DNA of 64,000 bases from Jannaschia sp. CCS1 (GTDB taxonomy: Bacteria; Pseudomonadota; Alphaproteobacteria; Rhodobacterales; Rhodobacteraceae). A program made the translations under genes and the position numbers. The DNA is taken from assembly GCF_000013565.1 (NCBI RefSeq), contig NC_007802.1, forward strand, positions 3,658,001 through 3,722,000, read 5' to 3'. Under the pieces are notes generated by a model. That model was not told the origin of the DNA. It did not search any database and saw only the letters and a list, made by a program, of their open reading frames with translations. Positions 38,763-49,598 of this stretch are shown piece by piece (the stretch's first letter is position 1; every line of letters starts with the position of its first letter).

Positions 38763-39308
38763 CTACCGGGACCGCCCGAACCGCTGGTACAGGTCGTCGA
38801 GCGTGTAGATTTCAGCCACCGGCCCATGCTCTTCCGGGAAGAAGTTTGGATCGACCGGCAAGCACTCCCGCCCGCACGCCTGCACCATGGTGCCCGTCGT
38901 CCCATTGACGTACCACAGCCGCCCCCCGGGTGTGCCAATCCACCCGTTGACGCCGAAGCGCATGTCGCCCTCAACATCTTGAATAGATGGGACTTCTCCG
39001 TCATAGCCCAAGCCCCAGGCCGCATGGGTATGCCAAGACGACACGGCTCTTTGCCCCGGCTCCAACGGCAGGGATGCGCAGCTGGCCTCACCGCCCCAGG
39101 AGGCCTTGGTGGACGTGTAATTGCCCTCGGCATCTTGCAGGATGAAGCCGCAAACCTCGCGATTGAACCGCACCGAAAGCTGGTTCATCGACTCCATCAA
39201 TCCCTGCACGAACTCCAGTTCCGCTGCATCCTGCGCATGGGCCGATGGCGCTGCAAAAAGCGCTGTTGCGGTGAGGAGGGAGGCCAGTCTGATCGAGATC
39301 GAACGCAT
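38763..39308 (-). CDS. secreted DUF4329 (JAB/MPN-like) protein
   Basis: The 181-residue protein has a signal peptide (MRSISIRLASLLTATALFAAPSAHA). The core has the DUF4329 pattern: EVCGFILQDAEGNY, then SSWHTHAAWG (HxH) and a later Glu-Pro-Ser...Asp, reminiscent of the JAMM metalloprotease site. Six cysteines may form disulfides in the periplasm. DUF4329 also occurs as a toxin C-terminal module. Activity here is unproven. Confidence 0.75.
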   Translation of the reverse strand: MRSISIRLASLLTATALFAAPSAHAQDAAELEFVQGLMESMNQLSVRFNREVCGFILQDAEGNYTSTKASWGGEASCASLPLEPGQRAVSSWHTHAAWGLGYDGEVPSIQDVEGDMRFGVNGWIGTPGGRLWYVNGTTGTMVQACGRECLPVDPNFFPEEHGPVAEIYTLDDLYQRFGRSR

Positions 39309-39450
39309 GCTTTACACGGCTCCTGTGTGACGAGTGAAGGGCAAGCGTAACGAAGATTGCGCGGCAGGCAACGCGAAACATACTCTGGCACGGTGGAAAC
39401 CGGCGCGACATACTCTACGTGTTATAAGCAGAGCAAACGTGGAGGCCGGT

Positions 39451-39636
39451 ATGGCACGCTTTGAGGACATGATGAGGGATCGGGTCGACGCGATCGCGAA
39501 GGGCACGAAGATCGAGGCTATGACCGACGATCCGGACGTGCGCGAGTGGTTGGTGTTCGGTCGCATCGCCATGATCGCAACGATCTGGATGGCGATGTTG
39601 TCCGCCGTGGCTTTGGTGATTTCGGTCCGGTTCTAG
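39451..39636 (+). CDS. small single-helix membrane protein
   Basis: This 61-residue protein starts at ATG 39451 after GGAGG. The first 35 residues are soluble and charged (MARFEDMMRDRVDAIAKG), then one hydrophobic helix (about 38-58) ends at the C-terminus. No family is recognised. It is convergent with the micro-ORF pair. Confidence 0.6.
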   Translation: MARFEDMMRDRVDAIAKGTKIEAMTDDPDVREWLVFGRIAMIATIWMAMLSAVALVISVRF

Positions 39637-39712
39637 CTTGGCCAACGCTTGGGCGTCTTGGGCTTCATGCTTGGGTCGCCACGAAAAAGCAGCTGAAACA
39701 AGACAATAGACC

Positions 39713-39796
39713 TCAGATTGCGGCCCAGTCCGTGAACTTGAACGGCTGTGGGCGCGGCTTGCGTTGCGTGTGTTTGGGCTGGCGAGGGGGCATCAT
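39713..39796 (-). CDS. micro-ORF A, 27 residues, paralogue of micro-ORF B
   Basis: ATG 39796 lies 5 bases after AAAGGAG. The peptide is basic and Pro/Gln-rich with the C-terminus PFKFTDWAAI then TGA. The same ending, PFRFTDWASI, is found in the ORF just upstream (39871-39966). The two differ at several synonymous codon positions, which argues for selection on the peptide. There is no signal peptide or hydrophobic helix. Confidence 0.7.
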   Translation of the reverse strand: MMPPRQPKHTQRKPRPQPFKFTDWAAI

Positions 39797-39870
39797 GTCA
39801 TCTCCTTTACGATCACAACTCTAAGGTATCGCGCGGGTGTCGTCTGTGGATGATCCACTGACTTGACAGC

Positions 39871-39966
39871 CTAGATGGAGGCCCAATCGGTGAAGCGAAA
39901 CGGCGTGGGTGCAGGTTTGCCGGGGATGGGGTTTGGCTGGCGGCGAGGCTGTGCGGGGCGGGTCAT
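39871..39966 (-). CDS. micro-ORF B, 31 residues, paralogue of micro-ORF A
   Basis: ATG 39966 is preceded by AAAGGA at a spacing of about 6. The peptide has an Arg/Gln/Pro-rich start (MTRPAQPRRQP) and ends PFRFTDWASI, then TAG. It lies 74 bases upstream of micro-ORF A on the same strand. A shared aromatic/acidic tail on a basic proline-rich linker suggests a short binding peptide. No known family is recognised. Confidence 0.7.
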   Translation of the reverse strand: MTRPAQPRRQPNPIPGKPAPTPFRFTDWASI

Positions 39967-40198
39967 CGTGTTTCCTTTTGGGGTGTGTGATTGAACTGGG
40001 TCGAACATGGCCAACCAGCCCCCTGTCACACAAAATCGCCGCGCTGATATCCGATAGCTTTGGAACTTTCCCGCGCCATTTCAGTCCCTTGGCGGAAACA
40101 TGCCTAACGGGCCTGTGCGTCGGCAGGAAATAGCGGATCTGTGATAAACTCTCCCCACTGGCGGGTCAAAACCGCCCTCAAATCACAGGGAGATCACC

Positions 40199-40402
40199 AT
40201 GAGCGTCGCTCGTATTACAGAAATCATCGCGTCATCTGACAAGGCATTCGACGATGCCGTCGAGAAGGGCGTGGACCGGGCCTGCAAGACCCTCAACAAC
40301 GTGCAGGGCGCCTGGGTCCAGGATCAGAAAGTTACGGTGAAGGACGGCAAGATTGACGAATACCGCGTCACCCTGAAAGTGACCTTCGTGCTTGACGATT
40401 AA
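40199..40402 (+). CDS. dodecin family flavin-binding protein
   Basis: The 67-residue protein starts after GGGAGATCACC and reads MSVARITEIIASSDKAFDDAVEKG, with the later conserved VQGAWVQDQKVTVKDGKI. This is the dodecin fold, whose dodecamers store FMN or riboflavin; the Trp in the middle stacks on the flavin. Confidence 0.92.
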   Translation: MSVARITEIIASSDKAFDDAVEKGVDRACKTLNNVQGAWVQDQKVTVKDGKIDEYRVTLKVTFVLDD

Positions 40403-40421
40403 CCAGTTCGCTCCGAAGCGG

Positions 40422-40443
40422 GGTATATCAATGGTATATCAAT
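40422..40443. repeat. 11-base perfect tandem duplication after dodecin
   Basis: GGTATATCAAT occurs twice in direct succession (40422-40432 and 40433-40443), 20 bases after the dodecin stop codon, in an otherwise GC-rich region. Confidence 0.85.
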
Positions 40444-40468
40444 TTGCCAGCGCCCGCGTGGCGGACAC

Positions 40469-40500
40469 AAAAAAGGCGCGTCCGTGGAACCGGGCGCGCC
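40469..40500 (-). terminator. intrinsic terminator of the cold-shock gene
   Basis: On the minus strand a 9-bp GC-rich stem (40475-40483 with 40492-40500, one G-U pair) is followed by six T residues (complement of 40469-40474). It lies 31 bases after the csp stop. Confidence 0.8.
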
Positions 40501-40531
40501 ATCGTCAAATCAGCGGGTGCTGAGGCGTCGT

Positions 40532-40738
40532 TCAGACGGCCTTCAGGTTCACTGCGCTCTCGCGACCGTCACGGCCAGCTTCGAGGTCGTAGGTCACCTT
40601 CTGGTTGTCGGCGAGGCCGGTCAAACCAGAGCGCTCAACAGCAGAGATGTGCACAAACACGTCCTTGCCGCCCGTCTCGGGTGCGATAAAGCCGAAGCCT
40701 TTAGTAGAGTTGAACCATTTCACGGTGCCATTGGCCAT
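40532..40738 (-). CDS. cold-shock protein (CspA family)
   Basis: The 68-residue protein has both RNA-binding motifs, KGFGFIAPE (RNP1) and DVFVHISAV (RNP2), on a single cold-shock domain. It starts behind TAGGAG. The upstream gap of about 240 bases (40739-40979) is enough for the long structured 5' leader usual for csp genes, though no specific element was recognised. Confidence 0.95.
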   Translation of the reverse strand: MANGTVKWFNSTKGFGFIAPETGGKDVFVHISAVERSGLTGLADNQKVTYDLEAGRDGRESAVNLKAV

Positions 40739-40979
40739 CGTGTGTCTCCTAGATTGTAGTCCCGCCCGCGTGCCTGCGGCGGTGTGGCGTCAGTTGGGTA
40801 GCAGATCGAGACTGAGGCCTTGGTAGAGGAGACAGCGGACGAGGTGCGGTAACGGTCGCAGGCGTGATATGGCGCAGATGGGGGTGGAAATCAAGGGGAA
40901 GGGTTGGGGCAACGTCGATAGAGAACGCCTATGGCAAGCACTCGCCGACATGCGTCATCTTCTCGCCCCAAGGTACGTC

Positions 40980-41815
40980 CTACACACGTTTCAGCGCGAA
41001 ATTTGATGCTAACTCTTCTATGCAGGCCAAATTGTGATGCTTGGCATGAAGCGAACCCCGCCCTGCTTCAATCGCCGTGACTAGTGAGTCGTACCAATAG
41101 GCCAGCAAGGCACGGCGAACGCCAGGCAACGTCAGAAATTCAGACGCGTCGCTTAAACCTCCCTCAAACTCAACACACTGCAACCTTTCCAAGGCGGAAC
41201 GATAACCGCCTTTCGCAACTCGCCCGGCCCGCGCGCGAAGCCACCTTCGTGTAGGCTTGTAATCTGAGATGAGCGGGTCGACGGCGAACATGAACACGGA
41301 AGGCGCGCCTGCACGAGGCAGTGAGGCGTATGCGACCTCATGCCGGTCAATGTTCATGGTGTAGTAGCGGCCACCCGCCGTGCTTGGAAACATCGACAGG
41401 CACCAAATCCCCTGTTGCTCCAAAAAGTTGTTGATCCCGGTGGTCCAAAGAAGCGACCGCAGCAAGTCTTGTAACTCGCCATCAGTTTGCAGCCGAGCGG
41501 CTTTGTCATAGCCTCTGATCTGTGCAGTCGGCAGAGAGCTAAGCAACTCCAACGCCTCTGACGGTGAAAGATCAAAGAGCTCTCGACAGGGCGGCATATG
41601 ACTTACGTGCGATGCGCGTACCGAACGGTGAAGAAAAGTCTCGGCTGCCATACAGTCCTCAACCTCCAGGTAGCTAACGATCTTCCATGGCGCGAAAAGG
41701 CCACAACCGAGATCTCTATCCAACTCTGCGATTCTGCGATATGGCAACGTAATGCTACGCCCGATTTTGACATAGGGACATGTCTCAGAACGCAACGCAT
41801 AGACGTAACCTCGGC

Positions 41816-41819
<4 letters not shown>
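40980..41819 (-). CDS. T5orf172/GIY-YIG-like protein, translationally coupled to ettA
   Basis: The 279-residue protein begins at a GTG that overlaps the ettA stop (GTGA). The N-terminal 100 residues (GYVYALRSETCPYVKIGRS...RIAELDRDLGC...EDCMAAETFLHRSVRASHV...RELFDLSPSEALELL) match the T5orf172/MUG113 module of the GIY-YIG superfamily, seen in phage and mobile-element proteins. The remaining 180 residues are unrecognised. Base use is less GC-rich than in ettA, hinting at acquisition. Confidence 0.75.
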
Positions 41820-43471
<1,652 letters not shown>

Positions 43472-43549
43472 GGGTCCACTCCGTCTGAAACAAGGCTGTT
43501 GCGCCTCTCTCTTAGAGGGGTGGAACGGGATCGGCAATCGGGGGGTGCA

Positions 43550-45502
43550 TCAGCCGGCGCAGGCGAGTGCAGTCTGCTCGGACGGGATCGTAATCGGCGA
43601 ACCGTCAGCGATCAGCGAGATCACGGCATTGCGGTCCATGGGACGGGCAATGCCGAAGCCTTGCAGGCGGTAGCAGCCGTTCTGCATCAGAAAATCCGCC
43701 TGCTCAGCGGATTCGATACCTTCAGCCAGGGTGCCCACGCCAAGTTCGTCACACAGACGCAGGATCGACGTTGTGATGATGCGGGCCGAGCGATCATGGG
43801 TGACGTTGGCAATCAGGGAGCGGTCGAGCTTGACGCCGCTGACGTCCAGCTTGCCCAGATGCGACAGCCCCGCATAGCCGACACCGAAATCATCAAGGTA
43901 CACAGCGAAGCCTTTTTCCCGCAGTTCTACAATGCGGGCAGCGGCGGCGTTGTCCGTGGTATCGGCGCCAAAAAACGTCGTTTCCAGCACCTCGGCCACC
44001 AGCGATTGCGTGTCCAGACCCGCCTCCCGGGCCTCGAACTCCAGCCGATCCATGAAGCCGGGATGCGCGAGAGCCTCGGACGACGTATTGAACGCGCCGC
44101 GAACGTCGTACCCGTCGGATTGCAGGTCGGACACCAACGCGGTCGTCGCGCGGATGGCGGCAAAGTCGATGTCCGCCATTCGGTTGAGACGCGCGGCGTA
44201 GGGCAGGAACTGGTCGGGGGCGATGACCTCACCGGTTTTACGGCGCCATCGTGCCAAGGTCTCGAACGAGCGGATTTTGCCGGTCCGTCCGTCCATGATC
44301 GGCTGAAACATGAAGCGGATACCGTCATTGTCGAGCGTCTCGACAAATTCCTCCATCAGCGCGTTTTCCTCGACTTGGCGTTCGTGCAGGACGGCGTCGT
44401 ATCGGGCGATGCGCGGCGCACCGGGGGTCTTGGCCTCGTACAGCGCGAAGTCGGCGGAGCGGATCAGATCCTCCGCCGTCATCCGCTCTCCATTGCTGAG
44501 CGCGATGCCAATGGACGCACCGCAAACAAGGGTCAGATCCGCCCAGTGGATCGGCGTGCGAATCCGGTCCAGGAGCGCATCGGCGATGTGTTGCAGTTCG
44601 TCGAAACTCGCCACGCCGGGGCACGCCATCACAAACTCGTCGCCCCCCATGCGACACAAAAGGTCTTGCTCACGGGCCGTGTCGCGCATGGCATCGGCCA
44701 CATGGACCAACAACTGATCGCCGGCCGCATGACCATTGCTGTCGTTGACAGCTTTGAAGTGGTCAAGGTCGATGTAGATCAGGCCAAGTTGACGCGTCTC
44801 TTCGTCATCCGTGGTCAGGATGGCATCGGTTTCGGTCAGGAAGGCCGCACGATTGTTGAGCGCGGTCAGCGCGTCGTGGTGGGCGGCATGAAACAGATAG
44901 GATTGCGCTTCTTTCAGCTCTTCCTCGCGCGCCACCTGAGGCGACACGTCACGGGTGGCAAGGATGACGTATTCCTCCCCCTCCTGCGTTTCAAAGACGG
45001 AAAGGTTGAATTCGTGCCAGAACCGTTCGCCGTTCTTGCGGACATTGAGACGGCGGGTCAGCGTCTGAAACTCCTCATCTTCAAGATCGAAAGCAAAGTT
45101 CTCGATGTCATCATCGCTTGGTTTCAATTCGGGCGGGAAGCAAAATTCCTGCGGGCGGCGACCCCGCATGTCTTCCAGAGTGCGCCCCATGGTGCGGCAG
45201 TAGGCCGGATTGGCCCACAAGATCCGTGCGCTCATATCCAGATAGACCAAGCCGTCGCTGGCGTGCTGGACGACGGCACGCATGATCGCTTCCTGGGCGG
45301 AGACATCATTGAGGGTTCTTTCAACCTCCTCCAACGCCTCCTTCGCGGATTTCGACACATGGACCTTGACCCAAAGGACCGCGAGGGTGAGCAAAAGCAG
45401 GATCGCGAGCGTAACCTCCATCACGACGAAGGCTGCCACACCGTTAATGGCCAATGCATGCATCGCCCAGGCCTGCGAAGTGACCATTGCCAGAGTGCTC
45501 AC
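43550..45502 (-). CDS. PAS-GGDEF-EAL signalling protein
   Basis: I chose GTG 45502, which follows GGAAAGGG, giving 650 residues; a GTG at 45532 and ATG 45487 are alternatives. An N-terminal transmembrane helix (AFVVMEVTLAILLLLTLAV) precedes a PAS domain (about 60-165), a GGDEF domain with intact GGDEF near residue 287, and an EAL domain. EAL catalytic residues are mostly kept (ETLARW with the metal-binding Glu, FNTSS, LDDFGVG, AEGIES, LQGFGIARP), although the EAL core reads ETL. It probably makes and/or degrades cyclic di-GMP in response to a PAS ligand. Confidence 0.93.
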   Translation of the reverse strand: MSTLAMVTSQAWAMHALAINGVAAFVVMEVTLAILLLLTLAVLWVKVHVSKSAKEALEEVERTLNDVSAQEAIMRAVVQHASDGLVYLDMSARILWANPAYCRTMGRTLEDMRGRRPQEFCFPPELKPSDDDIENFAFDLEDEEFQTLTRRLNVRKNGERFWHEFNLSVFETQEGEEYVILATRDVSPQVAREEELKEAQSYLFHAAHHDALTALNNRAAFLTETDAILTTDDEETRQLGLIYIDLDHFKAVNDSNGHAAGDQLLVHVADAMRDTAREQDLLCRMGGDEFVMACPGVASFDELQHIADALLDRIRTPIHWADLTLVCGASIGIALSNGERMTAEDLIRSADFALYEAKTPGAPRIARYDAVLHERQVEENALMEEFVETLDNDGIRFMFQPIMDGRTGKIRSFETLARWRRKTGEVIAPDQFLPYAARLNRMADIDFAAIRATTALVSDLQSDGYDVRGAFNTSSEALAHPGFMDRLEFEAREAGLDTQSLVAEVLETTFFGADTTDNAAAARIVELREKGFAVYLDDFGVGYAGLSHLGKLDVSGVKLDRSLIANVTHDRSARIITTSILRLCDELGVGTLAEGIESAEQADFLMQNGCYRLQGFGIARPMDRNAVISLIADGSPITIPSEQTALACAG

Positions 45503-45699
45503 GATTGCCCTTTCCAAAGGTATTGGGCACACCCTATCGCGCGCAAGGCAAATGCCCCGTTAACGCGTCCGGCACTCGCCTGAAAATTTGTCGCGGATTT
45601 TAGTTAGATTTGCCGGAACTGGGTTCAGGCGGCGCGGGGCATGGTAGATTGACAGCCTGCCCCCTCCCCCCCCATCAAAGCGCCCGAGAGGGGCTGGAC

Positions 45700-46299
45700 T
45701 TGCGTCACACGCTGCCATTTGCAATGCCAGGCCAGACTGTCGGCCTGTTCGGAGGATCATTCGATCCGCCGCACAAAGGCCATGTGCACGTGAGCCGTGA
45801 AGCCCTGAAGCGGTATGGTCTGGACCGCGTGTGGTGGCTGGTATCGCCGGGCAATCCGCTCAAGGCACGGGGGCCCGCAGCACTGGACCGCAGATTGCAG
45901 GCGGCACGCGCACTGGTGCACCATCCCAGCGTCGAGGTCACGGACATCGAGGCCCATCTTGGCACGCGCTATACAGCACAGACGATTGAGAGGTTGCAAA
46001 CGCTCTACCCCGGCGTTCGGTTCGTCTGGCTGATGGGGGCCGATAACCTCGCGCAGTTCCATCGGTGGCAGCGGTGGGAATGGATCATGCGATCTGTTCC
46101 GGTGGGGGTGCTGGCCCGGCCCGGAGAGAGGATATCGGCCAGAACATCGGTTGCGGCACAACGGTTCAGAGATGCCAAGATGCCCGCCAGCGCGGCGCAG
46201 CTATTGGGCCGCTCGGACGCGCCAGCCTGGTGCTTTCTCAACGTGCCGATGCTGGACGTCTCAAGCTCGGACATCCGCGCCCGGGGAGAATGGGGTTAG
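45700..46299 (+). CDS. nadD: nicotinate-nucleotide adenylyltransferase
   Basis: NadD adenylates nicotinate mononucleotide in NAD synthesis. TTG 45700 follows GAGAGGGG and gives 199 residues starting [19 protein letters not shown], the usual Rhodobacterales N-terminus; ATG 45724 is the alternative. The nucleotidyltransferase HxGH motif appears in DPPHKGH and the C-terminal SSSDIRARG replaces ISSTxIR. It is convergent with the DMT transporter. Confidence 0.93.
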   Translation: MRHTLPFAMPGQTVGLFGGSFDPPHKGHVHVSREALKRYGLDRVWWLVSPGNPLKARGPAALDRRLQAARALVHHPSVEVTDIEAHLGTRYTAQTIERLQTLYPGVRFVWLMGADNLAQFHRWQRWEWIMRSVPVGVLARPGERISARTSVAAQRFRDAKMPASAAQLLGRSDAPAWCFLNVPMLDVSSSDIRARGEWG

Positions 46300-46316
46300 G
46301 CGGCGCGTCGCACCCT

Positions 46317-47177
46317 TCATCTCCTCCGGACCGCAAGAGATGCAAAGCCCGACACCAGCAAAAGCGCAATGCCAGTCAAGGCCCAGATGTCCGGTACCGC
46401 TCCGAACAATACGGCTCCTAGCAGCGTGGCCCAGATCAGCTGCGTGTAAACGAACGGCGCCATGCGGCTGGCTTCCGCCGTCCGATACGCCATGATCAGC
46501 AAGAGATTGCCAAGCATGGAACAGGTCGCAGAGACGATGGTGAGCGCCGCGACCGGAAGCGTGGCCGGCGGCATGGCCGATACGCCCGGCACAGCCAGAA
46601 CCACGGCGCCGATCACCAGTTGCGAGAATAGCATCGCGCGGGGACGCGCCACGTCGGCCATCGCGCGGCTCATCACCAGATACGCGCCATAAAATAGCCC
46701 TGCAAGCACCGCAAATCCCATGCCCGACGTCATGCCGAAGCCCGGTTTGACGACCAGCATGACCCCAACAAACCCGAGGCAGATCAGGCCAAAGCGGAGG
46801 ATCGAAAACGGTTCGCGCAGCAGCCAAACGGACAGGAGCCAGGACAGGATGGGCCCGACAAAGAACGCCCCGAATACGTTGGCGATGGGCTCGGTGCTGA
46901 GCGCCGTCAGGATCGACGTGATGCCACCGGCCAACATCAGGCCCCGCAGCCAGATGCGCCAATCCGCGAACAGGCGGGGCTTGACCAGGCGCAGGACGAA
47001 CGGCGCGATAAAACCCGCGCCCAGGGCAAACCGGCTCCAGGCGACAAACACCGGTGCGACGCCCTGGCCCCCATCAAGGGGGGCTGCGGTCAGCAATTTG
47101 CCCGCCGTATCGCCCAAAGGGATCAGCGCCATGGCCACCAGCATCAACGGCAGCGCGCGAAGTGTTGTGCTATCCAT
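46317..47177 (-). CDS. DMT superfamily (EamA) transporter
   Basis: The 286-residue protein has ten hydrophobic segments and two EamA repeats, the second starting near ARPRAMLFSQLVIGAVVL. Members export amino acids, nucleotide-related compounds or drugs. The start at ATG 47177 follows GAGGTGG; an upstream in-frame extension to 47279 lacks a signal-like N-terminus. The substrate is unknown. Confidence 0.87.
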   Translation of the reverse strand: MDSTTLRALPLMLVAMALIPLGDTAGKLLTAAPLDGGQGVAPVFVAWSRFALGAGFIAPFVLRLVKPRLFADWRIWLRGLMLAGGITSILTALSTEPIANVFGAFFVGPILSWLLSVWLLREPFSILRFGLICLGFVGVMLVVKPGFGMTSGMGFAVLAGLFYGAYLVMSRAMADVARPRAMLFSQLVIGAVVLAVPGVSAMPPATLPVAALTIVSATCSMLGNLLLIMAYRTAEASRMAPFVYTQLIWATLLGAVLFGAVPDIWALTGIALLLVSGFASLAVRRR

Positions 47178-47324
47178 CGCCACCTCGCCTATCGCGCTTG
47201 TCTGTGCGGGGAAAGCCCTGTGGACGCGGACGCGCGCAATGCACAAAACCGTGTCGCCTCGGGGGGTTGAGCGTGACACCTCCGGCGGGGTACTCTGCCC
47301 CCAGCTGCCAAGTGATTTGAAAAC

Positions 47325-48806
47325 ATGATTCCCAGACGTCTCTTTTTGAGTGGGCTTCTTGCAAGCACCGCGCCCGGAGCATGGGCCGCCGCGCCCGAAC
47401 GCTCGCTGCGCCCGCTTGCGCGTCCGGCGGGGTTCTTGCTGCGCACCATCCCCGAAGCGGCCGAGATTATCCGCGATGCCGGTCTTGGCGGGCGGGTTGG
47501 ATTTGCCGTCGCGGACGTCGCCACCGGAGAGATCCTGGAGGTGGTCAACCCCCTCTACCCGCTGCCACCCGCATCGGTCGCCAAAACCGTAAGTTGCGCC
47601 TACGGGCTGGATCGTTTGGGGCCGAATTATCGCTTCCGCACACGGCTTGTATCAAACGGGGTTCTGGCCGACGGACGGCTGGACGGAGACCTGTGGCTGG
47701 TGGGCTCAGGCGATCCGCTGTTTGACACCGACGCGCTGGCCGCCATGGCCGATGATCTGGTCAATATGGGCCTGCGCGAGGTCACGGGGCGGTTCATGGT
47801 CGCCACCGGCGCGCTGCCCGAGATTTGGCAGATCGATCCCAGCCAGCTACCCCATGTGGGGTACAACCCGGCCATTTCTGCCCTGAACCTCAACTTCAAC
47901 CGGGTTCATTTTGAGTGGGAACGGGTGGGCGAGGATTATACGATTTCCATGGATGCGAGGTCTGCGTCCTTGCGACCCGCGGTGCAGGTCGCCCGCATGC
48001 GGGTGGAGGAGCGGACAACACCGGTCTACACCTATTCCGACGCCGAAAGCCACGACGCCTGGACGGTGGCCCGGGGCGCGTTGGGCGATGCCGGATCCCG
48101 CTGGCTTCCGGTGCGCCGACCCGCCGCTTACATGGCCGAGGTGTTCCAGACATTGATGGGCCGCCACGGCGTGCGCCTGCCGTCCCCGACCTACGAATTG
48201 AGCGCGCCGGAGACAGCTCTGGTGCTGGCCGAACACGTCTCGGACCCGCTGGACGAGATCCTGCGCGGGATGATGCGCTGGTCGACCAACCTGACGGCGG
48301 AGGTAGTTGGGCTGATGGCCACCCAGGCGACCGGGCAAAGCGCATCAAGCCTGCCCGAATCAGGCGCCGCGATGACCGCCTGGATGCAAGAGACCCTGGG
48401 GGCCCGCAACGCCACCTTCGTCGATCATTCCGGTCTGGGGGTCGGCAGCCGGATCAGGCCCCAGGACATGACCCACGCGCTGGTCTCGGCAGGCTCCGAC
48501 AGCCTTCTGCGGGACCTGATGAAAGACATCCCGATGCGCGACCGGGACGGGAACGTGATCCAGGGCCATCCGATAGAGGTGGTTGCCAAGACCGGCACGT
48601 TGGATTTCGTTTCCGCCCTGGCGGGCTTTGCACGCATGCCCTCGGGCCGCGATCTGGCATTTGCGATTTTCAGCGCTGATCTGGACCGGCGGGAGGCCAT
48701 CCCTGACGATCAGCGGGAGCGGCCAACCGGCACGCGCACTTATAACCGGGCCGCCAAACGCATGCAGCAGGCGCTGATCGAGCGTTGGGGCGCCGTTTAC
48801 GCATGA
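47325..48806 (+). CDS. dacB: D-alanyl-D-alanine carboxypeptidase/endopeptidase (PBP4 type)
   Basis: The 493-residue protein belongs to peptidase family S13. The active-site motifs are SVAK (Ser84), S-T-N in RWSTNLTAE, and KTG in AKTGTLD. A signal peptide (MIPRRLFLSGLLASTAPGAWA) carries RRLFLSG, a possible Tat motif. It trims peptidoglycan cross-links in the periplasm. The next gene begins 10 bases after its stop. Confidence 0.94.
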   Translation: MIPRRLFLSGLLASTAPGAWAAAPERSLRPLARPAGFLLRTIPEAAEIIRDAGLGGRVGFAVADVATGEILEVVNPLYPLPPASVAKTVSCAYGLDRLGPNYRFRTRLVSNGVLADGRLDGDLWLVGSGDPLFDTDALAAMADDLVNMGLREVTGRFMVATGALPEIWQIDPSQLPHVGYNPAISALNLNFNRVHFEWERVGEDYTISMDARSASLRPAVQVARMRVEERTTPVYTYSDAESHDAWTVARGALGDAGSRWLPVRRPAAYMAEVFQTLMGRHGVRLPSPTYELSAPETALVLAEHVSDPLDEILRGMMRWSTNLTAEVVGLMATQATGQSASSLPESGAAMTAWMQETLGARNATFVDHSGLGVGSRIRPQDMTHALVSAGSDSLLRDLMKDIPMRDRDGNVIQGHPIEVVAKTGTLDFVSALAGFARMPSGRDLAFAIFSADLDRREAIPDDQRERPTGTRTYNRAAKRMQQALIERWGAVYA

Positions 48807-48816
48807 GATTGCCGTG

Positions 48817-49278
48817 ATGTCCGGCCCGGTCGAGCGCTATAGCCCGCGTCGCGTCACCTATCTGGGCCTGTGGGAAGCCGGTCCCCTGCGGATGAAGGCC
48901 TACGGTCTGGAGGCCCGGGGCCACAACGTCAGCGAGGACGTGATCGCCCGCGCCCGCACGCTTCTGGACCACGATGTGACGTCAGCGGTCCGCGCAATGG
49001 GCGACAGCAATAACGTGGGCTTCGTGATCATCCACCCCGGAACGCTGGGTGTGTCCATTTCCAGCTATTGGTGGGTTCAGGGGTCTGTCCTGTGCCACCA
49101 CATGGTCCGGCAACTCTACAGCGCGCCGCAGCCGATGGAAACGGCCAGCCGTCCGGTGATCGGTTGTGTGTGGGAGTTAGAGATCGTTGCGGCAGAGCAG
49201 GCCGCCTTCAAACGACACATGATGGGGCCGGACCACGACAGCGATGGGTATGTTGCGTCCAGGATCGCTGAGAGCTGA
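48817..49278 (+). CDS. conserved hypothetical protein downstream of dacB
   Basis: The 153-residue protein starts at ATG 48817, or one codon earlier at GTG 48814, and is probably in an operon with dacB. No signal peptide or helix is seen. Motifs such as MKAYGLEARGHNVSEDVIARAR and GFVIIHPGTLGVSISSYWW are distinctive, but I do not recognise the family. Confidence 0.65.
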   Translation: MSGPVERYSPRRVTYLGLWEAGPLRMKAYGLEARGHNVSEDVIARARTLLDHDVTSAVRAMGDSNNVGFVIIHPGTLGVSISSYWWVQGSVLCHHMVRQLYSAPQPMETASRPVIGCVWELEIVAAEQAAFKRHMMGPDHDSDGYVASRIAES

Positions 49279-49285
49279 ATGCAAA

Positions 49286-49314
49286 AAGGCCACCCAATCG
49301 GGCGGCCTTCTTTT
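49286..49314. terminator. bidirectional intrinsic terminator
   Basis: A 10-bp stem (49286-49295 with 49100-type partner at 49300-49309, loop of 4) has T residues after it on the plus strand (CTTTT) and five T on the minus strand (complement of AAAAA at 49283-49287). It lies between two convergent genes. Confidence 0.75.
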
Positions 49315-49331
49315 GATGTATCAGGCAGTGC

Positions 49332-49520
49332 CTACACGTTGATCGAGTTGCCGCCTTTGGGGCCAGCGATCAACCAGGCGATGAAGCCCAGGACCGGCAG
49401 GACCAGGATAACGACAGTCCAGATGACCTTCGCGAGCGTCGAGGCCGCGGACGTCCAGGTCTTGAAGATCGCGTAGATGTTGGCGATCAGAACGAGCAGG
49501 CCGATAATACCATATTCCAT
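49332..49520 (-). CDS. PLDc_N-type small membrane protein
   Basis: The 62-residue protein starts at ATG 49520 behind AAGGAG. Two transmembrane helices flank a short loop (IFKTWTSAASTLAKVIW), and the end (LPVLGFIAWLIAGPKG) matches the PLDc_N (phospholipase D nuclease N-terminal) membrane domain found in small stand-alone proteins. Function is unknown. Confidence 0.8.
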   Translation of the reverse strand: MEYGIIGLLVLIANIYAIFKTWTSAASTLAKVIWTVVILVLPVLGFIAWLIAGPKGGNSINV

Positions 49521-49598
49521 TGGATGTCTCCTTGCTTTGGTGCGTTGGAGATACAACGGACGATGGCCGATAAGGTTCCGAAGTTTTTTGTGCGCGGG

